Part shown: positions 24,332-31,092 of the stretch, in pieces
Layout: each line of letters starts with the position of its first letter
Position numbering within the stretch: the first letter of the stretch is position 1
Assembly: GCA_900552675.1 (NCBI GenBank)
Contig: USAI01000001.1
Span: 1 to 55,601 of the forward strand
Length of the DNA stretch: 55,601 nt
Direction: 5' to 3'
Source: an uncultured Prevotella sp.
GTDB taxonomy: Bacteria > Bacteroidota > Bacteroidia > Bacteroidales > Bacteroidaceae
Position numbers and translations under genes: made by a program
The notes under the pieces: model-generated
Told to the model about the DNA's origin: nothing
The model's database searches: none
What the model saw: the letters and a program-made list of their open reading frames with translations, nothing else

Positions 24332-24385
24332 AGAGTGGCATCGAGAGCAGGCATAAGGCCAGCCACGGTGCCACTTTCGTTTTAA
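24332..24385 (+). terminator. Terminator-like hairpin after FKBP 2
   Basis: AGTGGCATCG pairs with CGGTGCCACT (one G-T pair) around a 22-nt loop, followed by TTCGTTTT. It separates FKBP 2 from FKBP 3, and the U-tract is interrupted, so it may only partly stop transcription. Confidence 0.65.
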
Positions 24386-24397
24386 CACTAAGATAAG

Positions 24398-25408
24398 ATG
24401 AAAAAGATAATCTTGATGGCCGCCATCATCGTGGCCAGCACAGCGCTCTACGCAGCGCCTTCAAAAAAGAAGAAAAAAGAGGTTGCTGCCGCAAAGGTAG
24501 AAAAACCCGTTGAACTGATCTCGGCCTCTGACTCGCTGAGCTATGCCGCAGGAAAATTTATGTCGCGCGGACTGCTTGAATATCTGCAGCGCAACCTGCA
24601 GGTAGACACCGCTTACCTGGCCGACTTTATCACTGGTTTCCGCGAGGCAATGGAGAAAACTGGCGACCCCAAATATACCGCTATGAACGCAGGACGCACC
24701 ATCGCACAGCAGGTTGACAAGCAAATGCTGCCCACCGTGCAGAAGCAGTTTGAGGGCACCGAGCACACCATCGACGCACGTCTGTTGCACGAGGGCTTCA
24801 TCTCGGGCGTATTGGCCGACACCACCATCATGACCGAGCCACACGCCGTAACCTTGTTTAAAACCACCAGCGAGGCCGACGAAAAGAAGAAAAACGAGGC
24901 TTACAAAACCGCTAACGAGGCTTGGCTGAACGAAAACAAAACAAAAGAGGGCGTACAGACACTGCCCAGCGGACTGCAATATAAGGTGCTGACCACAGGC
25001 AATGGCAAGGTGGCCAAGGCCGACGATATGGTGACCGTGAAATATGAGGGCAAACTGATTGACGGCACCGTGTTTGACAGCAGCTATAAACGTAACCCGC
25101 AAACCACCGAGTTCCGCCCTAACCAGGTAATAAAGGGCTGGACCGAGGCGCTGTGCATGATGCCCGAAGGCAGCAAGTGGGAACTGTATATACCGCAAGA
25201 ACTGGGCTACGGAGCACGTGGCGCGGGTCAGCAAATCAAACCTTTCTCTACCCTTATCTTCACGGTTGAGGTGGTAAAGGTGCAAGAGGCTGAGAAGAAG
25301 GAAGAGGCCGCTGAAAAGGCTAAACCCGCCACTCCTGCTAAGAAATCGGCTGCCAAGAAATCGGCTGCCAAGAAATCTGCTAAGAAAAAGGTGACGAGAA
25401 AGAAATAA
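24398..25408 (+). CDS. FKBP-type peptidyl-prolyl isomerase 3 with Lys/Ala-rich tail
   Basis: 336 residues. A cleavable signal peptide ends ALYAAPSKKKKKE. A Mip-like domain (SASDSLSYAAGKFMSRGLLE) is followed by an FKBP domain from about residue 188 (TLPSGLQYKVLTTGNGKVAK, IDGTVFDSSYKRN, VIKGWTEALCMMPEGS). The last 40 residues form a histone-H1-like tail of KKSAAKKSAAKKSAKKK type, a very basic end unusual for a periplasmic enzyme. The DNA under it has a 15-bp repeat (AAGAAATCGGCTGCC). The tail may bind lipopolysaccharide, nucleic acid or cell wall. Third of the FKBP trio. Confidence 0.9.
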   Translation: MKKIILMAAIIVASTALYAAPSKKKKKEVAAAKVEKPVELISASDSLSYAAGKFMSRGLLEYLQRNLQVDTAYLADFITGFREAMEKTGDPKYTAMNAGRTIAQQVDKQMLPTVQKQFEGTEHTIDARLLHEGFISGVLADTTIMTEPHAVTLFKTTSEADEKKKNEAYKTANEAWLNENKTKEGVQTLPSGLQYKVLTTGNGKVAKADDMVTVKYEGKLIDGTVFDSSYKRNPQTTEFRPNQVIKGWTEALCMMPEGSKWELYIPQELGYGARGAGQQIKPFSTLIFTVEVVKVQEAEKKEEAAEKAKPATPAKKSAAKKSAAKKSAKKKVTRKK

Positions 25409-25447
25409 TCCATCCCCGTCCTAAAACATATTAATAAACGGTGGGTT

Positions 25448-25537
25448 GCTGGAGAACAGGGCACAGAGACCCTGTTCTACTATGATTAGCATGGCAAACT
25501 TCAGTAGGACGGTGGTCTCCGTGCCCCGTCCTCCAGC
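25448..25537. repeat. Family B inverted repeat, copy 3 (complete)
   Basis: Left arm GCTGGAGAACAGGGCACAG and continuing to CCCTGTTCTAC; right arm GTAGGACGGTGGTCTCCG and continuing to CCGTCCTCCAGC. The left arm holds GAACAGGG facing CCCTGTTC, a perfect 8-bp stem, where other copies have GGACGG facing CCGTCC. It has the same AATTAATAAAC-GTGGGTT leader as copy 2. Confidence 0.88.
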
Positions 25538-25606
25538 AAGCAGCGTGCTCCATCCTCCAACGTAACGAACCATTTTATAATAAAAACATTTTTTGGTTCT
25601 CATTTC

Positions 25607-25923
25607 TGCATATTTATGCAAGATGGGGAGCGTGTTGCAATACCCATCAAATTACGGACTGAAAGCCTTGGTTTCGCATCCTGAAACCAAGGCTTTTAGC
25701 GTCTGAAACCCTTGGTTTTAGGGCCTGAAACCCATGCTTTCTCAAATCAGTAGTATCAATAAAATTTTCTGTAAGCAAACCCCTTGCTTTTACTTACAGA
25801 TTATCACAAAATTAAGAAATGTTTAGTTAAAAACGGGCTCTCGCCCACATTGTATATTTATACAAAAACAGTGTGCCTTTGCATATTTATACATTTTTCG
25901 TCTGCCCTTTGTGTATTTATAAA
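25607..25923. repeat. Composite element 1: palindrome, 22-bp repeat block, three palindromes
   Basis: Order: TGCATATTTATGCA (25607), a block starting CATCAAATTACGG with four 22-bp units (GAAAGCCTTGGTTTC type, 25659-25746), a CTGTAAG/CTTACAG hairpin ending in ATTATCACAAA, then TGTATATTTATACA (25851), TGCATATTTATACA (25880) and TGTGTATTTATAAA (25910). A second copy with the same order lies at 45656-45954. Inside the block AAAGCCTTGGTTTC and GAAACCAAGGCTTT form a 14-bp stem. Confidence 0.85.
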
Positions 25924-25980
25924 TCGAAAATATTCTCATTCATATTTCGCTCAACGAAATAATAATCAAAGTTTCGGCAT

Positions 25981-26013
25981 GGAGGACGGGGCACGGAGGC
26001 CACCGTCCTACTA
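25981..26013. repeat. Family B repeat, copy 4 (one arm)
   Basis: GGAGGACGGGGCACGGAGGC followed by CACCGTCCTACTA; only the left arm is present before TTTTTTGCACACACC. Confidence 0.8.
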
Positions 26014-26037
26014 TTTTTTGCACACACCTTAGCCCTC

Positions 26038-26108
26038 CGGAGACCCTGTTCTACTATAGTTAGCGAGGCAAATCAAAGTAGGACGGTGGCCTCCGTGCCA
26101 CGTCCTCC
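26038..26108. repeat. Family B inverted repeat, copy 5 (left arm truncated)
   Basis: CGGAGACCCTGTTCTACTA, a spacer, then the full right arm GTAGGACGGTGGCCTCCGTG ending ACGTCCTCC. Confidence 0.8.
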
Positions 26109-26156
26109 ATCAGCCAACGTTTCTCGTCTTCCAGCAATTGACATAGGTCCTCTCAG

Positions 26157-26276
26157 GGAGGACGGGGCGCGGAGACCCTCGTCCTACTATGATATCCCTT
26201 GCTTGCCTCACTATATTGTCACTTGCTTGCATGTCCCCCTCCTTAGTAGGACGGTGGCCTCCGTGCCCCGTCCTCC
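26157..26276. repeat. Family B inverted repeat, copy 6 (long spacer)
   Basis: Left arm GGAGGACGGGGCGCGGAGAC and CCTCGTCCTAC, a spacer of about 58 bp with CTTGCTTGC words, and a complete right arm. It is followed by two copies of ACACCCAACGYATCTCGTC plus CTCC (26277-26325). Confidence 0.82.
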
Positions 26277-26446
26277 AACACCCAACGCATCTCGTCCTCC
26301 GACACCCAACGTATCTCGTCCTCCATCGCCTTCTGCGCCCCGTCCTCTCATCTTCCTTCATCGCCCTCTCTTGTTAACGAATATTAAAAACCAATGGCTA
26401 AGGGTAATAAATGTTTGAAAGGTATGGCGCACCGATGTTTTTTTTT

Positions 26447-26454
26447 TATTTTTG
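26447..26454 (+). promoter_or_regulatory. Promoter -7 element upstream of tatA
   Basis: TATTTTTG matches TAnnTTTG, 100 bp before the tatA ATG, after a run of T. No TTTG is found 19-21 bp upstream. Confidence 0.45.
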
Positions 26455-26553
26455 TGTGGTAATGTGAAATGCATCTGTGAGACAATGCATGATACGCAAA
26501 GAAAAAACTCACATAATATATTAACTTATTAACAAAAAACTTCAATTTTTATT

Positions 26554-26799
26554 ATGGCAACATCATTCTTACTCATCGGAGGCTTGGGCACTCCTGAACT
26601 CCTCGTCATCTTACTGGTTGTATTGCTGCTCTTCGGTGGCAAGAAAATTCCTGAACTGATGAAGGGCTTGGGCAAAGGCGTGAAAAACTTTAAAGAGGGC
26701 GTAAACGGTATTGAAGAAGAAATAAACCGCGAACCCACAAAACCCTCAAACAACGCTCAGCAAAGAAAAAATTCACCCGAAATGCCCGATGAGAAATAA
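26554..26799 (+). CDS. tatA: Twin-arginine translocase subunit TatA/E
   Basis: 81 residues: one N-terminal membrane helix (GTPELLVILLVVLLLFGGKK), the hinge motif FGGKKIPELMKGLGKG and an amphipathic helix GVKNFKEGVNGIEEEI, then a short charged tail. TatA oligomers form the pore for folded proteins. It overlaps the start of tatC, and there is no separate tatB, as usual for minimal Tat systems in which TatA is bifunctional. A large repeat-filled gap of over 1 kb lies upstream. Confidence 0.95.
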   Translation: MATSFLLIGGLGTPELLVILLVVLLLFGGKKIPELMKGLGKGVKNFKEGVNGIEEEINREPTKPSNNAQQRKNSPEMPDEK

Positions 26800-27841
26800 T
26801 AACCTCGATCACCCAAATAACGAGCAATACAACAACGAGCAAGAAGCTGAAAATCAACAGTATTCAGACGAACAATATTCGGATGAACAGTATTCGGATG
26901 AGCAATATTCGGATGAGCAGTATTCGGATAGTGAGCCCTATTCTGACAATGAACAGGAGGCTGACGACGAGCAAAAGGCTGACGATGAACAGGAGCCAAT
27001 GTCGTTTTGGGACCACTTAGAGGCCTTTCGCTGGATGCTCATACGCATCATTGGCGCCATGGCCGTGTTTGTGCTTGGTGGCTTCGCCTTCATACCGTGG
27101 CTGTTTCAGCATGTGGTGATGGCGCCCAGCAAGCCCGACTTCTTCTTATATCGCTGGATGAAAACGGCGGCGGGATGGGTGTCGGTGGTGCCCGATGACT
27201 TGTTGCAACCTTTTCATGTCGACATCATCAACATTAACCTCTCGTCGCAGTTCTTTCTGCATATGTCGCTGTCGGTATGGGTGGCATTGCTGCTGGCGTT
27301 TCCATACATCGTGTTCGAGGTATGGCGCTTTGTGTGCCCTGCGCTGTATAAGAACGAGCAACGTGGCGTGCGCTTCGTCTTCGTCTTTGGCACCGTGATG
27401 TTTTTCATGGGCTGCTGCGTGGGCTATAGCGTGGTGTTTCCGCTCACGCTCAGGTTCTTGTATAGCTATCAAATTAGTCCGGAAATTACCAATCAGCTGT
27501 CGCTCGACTCGTATATGAACAATTTTCTCATGCTCACCTTCATGATGGGCATCATCTTCGAACTGCCGCTGGTGTGCATGGGAATATCAAAAATCGGACT
27601 GCTGAACCGCAGCTTCTTCTCGCGCTATAGGCGACATGCCGTTGTGGCGCTGCTCGTCTTGGCGGCCTTTATCACGCCCTCGGCCGACCCCTTCACGCTC
27701 ATGTCGGTGTTTATACCGCTGTATGTGCTGTGGGAACTGAGCGCCTTCCTGGTGAAACCTGCGCCGAAGGTGGAAGAGGAGGATCCGCTGAGCGAGGCCG
27801 AAGCAAATGGCGACTTTAGCGCGCACGGCGATAGCTTGTAA
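26789..27841 (+). CDS. tatC: Twin-arginine translocase subunit TatC with acidic repeat extension
   Basis: 350 residues. From residue 71 it is a normal TatC (MSFWDHLEAFRW, six helices, TPSADPFTLM). The first 70 residues are acidic and include five YSDEQ repeats encoded by five 15-bp units at 26858-26932. The ATG at 26789 overlaps the tatA end, which supports the long form by coupling; a start at the ATG at 26999 would give the usual length of about 280. TatC recognises the twin-arginine signal in the inner membrane. The extension would lie in the cytoplasm, where substrates dock. Confidence 0.9.
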   Translation: MRNNNLDHPNNEQYNNEQEAENQQYSDEQYSDEQYSDEQYSDEQYSDSEPYSDNEQEADDEQKADDEQEPMSFWDHLEAFRWMLIRIIGAMAVFVLGGFAFIPWLFQHVVMAPSKPDFFLYRWMKTAAGWVSVVPDDLLQPFHVDIININLSSQFFLHMSLSVWVALLLAFPYIVFEVWRFVCPALYKNEQRGVRFVFVFGTVMFFMGCCVGYSVVFPLTLRFLYSYQISPEITNQLSLDSYMNNFLMLTFMMGIIFELPLVCMGISKIGLLNRSFFSRYRRHAVVALLVLAAFITPSADPFTLMSVFIPLYVLWELSAFLVKPAPKVEEEDPLSEAEANGDFSAHGDSL

Positions 27842-27872
27842 GAGGCATTGCCCCCAAAAAATAAAATATTGT

Positions 27873-28775
27873 TTACGAAACTGTAAGCACACCCTTCACG
27901 AAACGTTCTTTGCCAAAGCAGTCGAGGCGCGTTTCGATATGGCTGAGGCCCTCGTCAAGCATCATTTGGCGTGTGGCCTCGGCGTATAACGCATTGATTT
28001 CGAACAACACACAGCCGCCAGGACGTAACGCCTCGACGGCATAACGCGTGATGGCTCGGTAGAAGCGCAACGGATCGTCGTTGGGCACAAAAAGGGCCAT
28101 GTGGGGCTCGTGTGCCAACACGTTGCGGTGCATGGCTTCGGCCTCGCACTGGCATATATAGGGCGGATTGCTCAGCACCATGTCAAGACAGGCGTGGTGC
28201 TGCGGAGGCTGTAACGCATCTTGCTGAATGAACGACACTTGCGCTCCCAAACGCTGGGCGTTGCTACGGGCTTGCGCAAGGGCTTGGGGCGAAATATCCC
28301 AGGCTTGCACCGTGGCTCGGGGTAGGGCTAAGGCCACGCTGATGGCTATGCAACCGCTGCCCGTGCCTATATCAAGAATGTGAAGAGAGGGGCTTGTTTG
28401 GGCTTTGACGTTTGTTTGGGCTTCGACGCTTGTTTGGGCTTCGACGCTAATCATAGCCTCGGCCGACTGCACGGCCCAGTGTACCAGCCCTTCGGTTTCG
28501 GGTCGTGGAATGAGCACGGCGGGGCTTACCTCGAAACTGTGGCCCGCAAAGGGGGCATGGCCTAACACATATTGCACGGGTTCGGCCTGTTCAAGGCGGC
28601 GCGTCATGGCCTCCAGCCTACGGGCATCGTCGGCCGACAGTTGCGACACCTTGCCACAACAAATATCGGTGAGCGAAAGGCCAAACGCCTCGTCGAGCAC
28701 CCAGCGCGCCACGGCTTGCGCCTCGCGCTCATCGTAAACGGACGTCAGCCGTTTGCGCAGTTCTTCGTACGACAT
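27873..28775 (-). CDS. prmC: Peptide chain release factor N5-glutamine methyltransferase
   Basis: 300 residues. The N-terminal helical domain (about 1-85) binds release factor; the SAM fold starts at LHILDIGTGSGCIAISVAL, and VLSNPPYICQ carries the NPPY active site that methylates the Gln of GGQ in RF1/RF2. Between the two domains, three repeats of the VEAQT type are encoded by 18-bp units at 28393-28446. This linker insertion is not a normal part of PrmC. It is downstream of ribD's opposite end, separated by a short GTGAAAA repeat. Confidence 0.93.
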   Translation of the reverse strand: MSYEELRKRLTSVYDEREAQAVARWVLDEAFGLSLTDICCGKVSQLSADDARRLEAMTRRLEQAEPVQYVLGHAPFAGHSFEVSPAVLIPRPETEGLVHWAVQSAEAMISVEAQTSVEAQTNVKAQTSPSLHILDIGTGSGCIAISVALALPRATVQAWDISPQALAQARSNAQRLGAQVSFIQQDALQPPQHHACLDMVLSNPPYICQCEAEAMHRNVLAHEPHMALFVPNDDPLRFYRAITRYAVEALRPGGCVLFEINALYAEATRQMMLDEGLSHIETRLDCFGKERFVKGVLTVS

Positions 28776-28778
28776 TTT

Positions 28779-28812
28779 AAGTGAAAAGTGAAAAGTGAAA
28801 AATGAAAAATCT
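28779..28812. repeat. GTGAAAA short repeat between prmC and ribD
   Basis: AGTGAAAAGTGAAAAGTGA and AAAATGAAAAATC is the purine-rich module of family A alone, in the opposite orientation to the five complete copies. Confidence 0.7.
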
Positions 28813-28824
28813 TTCTAGCTCTTC

Positions 28825-29781
28825 TTATTTAACAAACGTTTCAATAATATTTTCTTCCCACAGCTCTTGCTTTTTCAGCTTTAGGTCTGCTGGCAGGGTG
28901 GGGGCAACGGTGCCCGTAGCAAAGGTGGTGGGAGCGGTTTCAACACGTATCTCGTCGTACAGACCACGGTTGATAAACTGCTGAAGCAGGTGGGCGCCAC
29001 CCTCTACCAATAGCGCTTGGCGGTGCTCGGCTTGCAACTGGCTGAGCATCTCGTCGATGCTGTGATAGCAGCGCCAGTGTGTGGGCAGCCCTTCGGGCAC
29101 GCTGTGCGACAACACGATGGGCAGCGGCGCATGGCCCGCCCAGTGGCGCACGTCGAGGTGGGGATGATCGCGGTTATAGGTGGTGCGGCCCACCACAATG
29201 GCATCGCACTCGCTACGAAGTTTGTGTACCAGCATCTGCGTGAAGGGCGTTGAGAGGGCCGTAGGGGCGAAGGCGTTGTCAATGAGATGGTTGGCGCTCT
29301 GTGCCCATTTCAGTATGATGTAAGGTCGCTGCAGCGTGTTCACGGTGATGAAGCGGCGTATGAGGGCACGACATTCGGCCTCGAGCACGCCCACCGTAAC
29401 ATCGATGCCCGCCTCACGAATTTTTGCTATGCCACGGCCATGCACCTTGGCAAAGGGGTCGACACAGCCCACCACCACGCGTCGCACGTGCTTGCTCACA
29501 ATGAGGTCGGCACAAGGGGGCGTCTTGCCGTAGTGGGCACAGGGCTCAAGGCTCACGTAGATGGTGGCCTCGGGTAATAGCGCCTCGTCTTCCTTACGCA
29601 CTGAGGCAAAGGCGTTTACCTCGGCATGGCCTTCGCCACAACGCACATGATAGCCTTCGCCTATAATGCGGCCTTGTGCCACAATAACGGCACCCACCAT
29701 GGGGTTGGGCTTGGCGTTCTGCTGGCCATTGGCGGCCAACTGCAAGCAGCGCCGCATATATCTTTCATCAATGTTTGTCAT
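28825..29781 (-). CDS. ribD: Riboflavin biosynthesis deaminase/reductase RibD
   Basis: 318 residues. The N-terminal deaminase (1-145) has the zinc motif GHAEVNAFA and EPCAHYGKTPPCADLI; the C-terminal reductase (about 150-318) has ILKWAQSANHLID, AIVVGRTTYNRDHP and LLVEGGAHLLQQF. It performs the second and third steps of riboflavin synthesis from GTP. No other rib gene is near. It is in a minus-strand run that goes on to prmC. A family-A repeat lies upstream. Confidence 0.94.
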   Translation of the reverse strand: MTNIDERYMRRCLQLAANGQQNAKPNPMVGAVIVAQGRIIGEGYHVRCGEGHAEVNAFASVRKEDEALLPEATIYVSLEPCAHYGKTPPCADLIVSKHVRRVVVGCVDPFAKVHGRGIAKIREAGIDVTVGVLEAECRALIRRFITVNTLQRPYIILKWAQSANHLIDNAFAPTALSTPFTQMLVHKLRSECDAIVVGRTTYNRDHPHLDVRHWAGHAPLPIVLSHSVPEGLPTHWRCYHSIDEMLSQLQAEHRQALLVEGGAHLLQQFINRGLYDEIRVETAPTTFATGTVAPTLPADLKLKKQELWEENIIETFVK

Positions 29782-29810
29782 CGTTTATTGTTTTTTGGGG
29801 GAAATAATGA

Positions 29811-29990
29811 TAAGCCTTTCTAAGCCTTTCTAAGCCAGAGGGTAATAAGCCTCACTAAGCCTTTATAGGCCTTTCTAAGCCGAGGGGACAATGGAGACTG
29901 GTGGGCGTGAGAGCCGCAAAGCAATAGGATTTTTCCCTTTTCACTTTTCCTTTTTCACTTTCCCCTTTTCCCTTTTCACTTAAATTCTTC
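29811..29990. repeat. Family A composite intergenic repeat, copy 3
   Basis: AAGCC repeats, AAGCCGAGGGGACA, then AGAGCCGCAAAGCAATAGGA, then TTTTTCCCTTTTCACTTTTC and related words. It runs to the stop of the downstream-coordinate glycosyltransferase gene (minus strand), in the usual module order. Confidence 0.85.
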
Positions 29991-30959
29991 CTACATATCA
30001 AACTGTGAGCAGTGCCATGAGAAGATGAAGGGGTAGAAGAAGCCGCGTACGGCGCCCATCACGCCACGCACGCTTTGTGCCTTGGGATACAGGTTGTTAC
30101 GGTGCTTCATGCACAGCCAGCACAGCTGCATGAGCGGCCATAAGCCGGGGCGCAACATTAATGAAGCCATGCGGTGAGGCAAGGCCAGGGCGGCATTGCC
30201 CGCGGTGTGGGTGGCAATAAGGTTATACACCAGGTGCCAGTTGGGTTTGCGCTGCAGGGCGCGATAGTTGCGCAGACCATAGACGTAAGGTTGCCATGTG
30301 GTGCGTTTCTGCTCGCCACACACCGCAATGTTTTGCAGCAACGCCGCCTCGCCGTCGTGCGAGCGGTGCCAGTTGAGCGGTTCGTCCACACGAACGATGG
30401 CGTTAGGCTGGCGGAAGAAGTAAGCGTTCAGCGCCAGACTCCAGTCGTACACAATGCGGTCGTTGGTCCAACTTTCGGGGCGCTGTATGAAGTCGCGGCG
30501 CGCTATCATGGTGTGGCCCGCAATGCCCGTAAAGAGCATGGCCTCGAGGTTGCAGCGTGGTGCCACGGTGTGCGCTGTGGCCATATCGCGCCCACGTAGG
30601 TGCGTAGAATAACAAATGTTGCAAGGGCCAATGGCCTCAATCTGTCGCTCAAGCTTGTTGGGCATCCACACATCGTCTTGGTCAGAGATGGCAATGTAGT
30701 CGGCCGTGGCGCGCAGGCACGCCGTGTGGAAGTTGCGGTTGAAGCCCAAGTTCTTCTCGTTAACGTGTATCTGCATTTGTGGTACACGCTCGGCATATTG
30801 GCGCAGAATGTTTACGGTGTTGTCAGTCGACCCATCGTCTTGCACAATGATCTCGGCTATGGGGTAGGTTTGTGCCAGGATGCTGTCCATCTGCTCGCGC
30901 AAGAAGCGCTCGCCATTGTAGGTACACATCACAACGGCTATGGTTGGTGTTTCTTTCAT
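29991..30959 (-). CDS. Family 2 glycosyltransferase (rhamnosyltransferase-like)
   Basis: 322 residues. TIAVVMCTYNGERFLREQMD, IIVQDDGSTDNT and YIAISDQDDVWMPNKL form the GT-A donor site typical of surface-polysaccharide transferases. No signal peptide; a possible membrane-associated segment near residues 270-290. It follows the flippase gene on the same strand after about 130 bp of family-A repeat. Together they suggest a role in capsule or O-antigen synthesis, though the rest of such a locus is absent here. Donor and acceptor are unknown. Confidence 0.87.
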   Translation of the reverse strand: MKETPTIAVVMCTYNGERFLREQMDSILAQTYPIAEIIVQDDGSTDNTVNILRQYAERVPQMQIHVNEKNLGFNRNFHTACLRATADYIAISDQDDVWMPNKLERQIEAIGPCNICYSTHLRGRDMATAHTVAPRCNLEAMLFTGIAGHTMIARRDFIQRPESWTNDRIVYDWSLALNAYFFRQPNAIVRVDEPLNWHRSHDGEAALLQNIAVCGEQKRTTWQPYVYGLRNYRALQRKPNWHLVYNLIATHTAGNAALALPHRMASLMLRPGLWPLMQLCWLCMKHRNNLYPKAQSVRGVMGAVRGFFYPFIFSWHCSQFDM

Positions 30960-30987
30960 ATTTTCTATTGTTTTATTCTTATGGGTT

Positions 30988-31092
30988 ATAGGCCTTACTA
31001 AGCCTTTCTAAGCCGAGGAGACTGGAGGAGACTGGAGGAGGATAGAGGGTGAAAGCGAACGAGAGCAGCAAAGCTATAGGATTTTTCACTTT
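30988..31092. repeat. Family A composite intergenic repeat, copy 4
   Basis: AAGCC repeats, GAGGAGACTGGAGGAGACTG, GCAGCAAAGCTATAGGATTT, then TTTTCACTTTTCACTTTTC and CCTTTCCC. It reaches the flippase stop and supplies its last codons. Confidence 0.85.

Noticed and set aside
25607..25620. The TGCATATTTATGCA sites as ordinary ArgR operators
   Set aside because: The motif is similar, but no arginine gene is nearby and the sites are tied to a repeat element, so I report them as an open question, not as operators.
25655..25746. 22-bp repeats as a possible CRISPR array
   Set aside because: Units are contiguous without unique spacers, are too short, and no cas genes are present in the window.
26110..26418. 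Frames of 80-110 codons on both strands upstream of tatA
   Set aside because: Proline-, arginine- and histidine-rich products are translations of family B arms and degenerate tandem copies.
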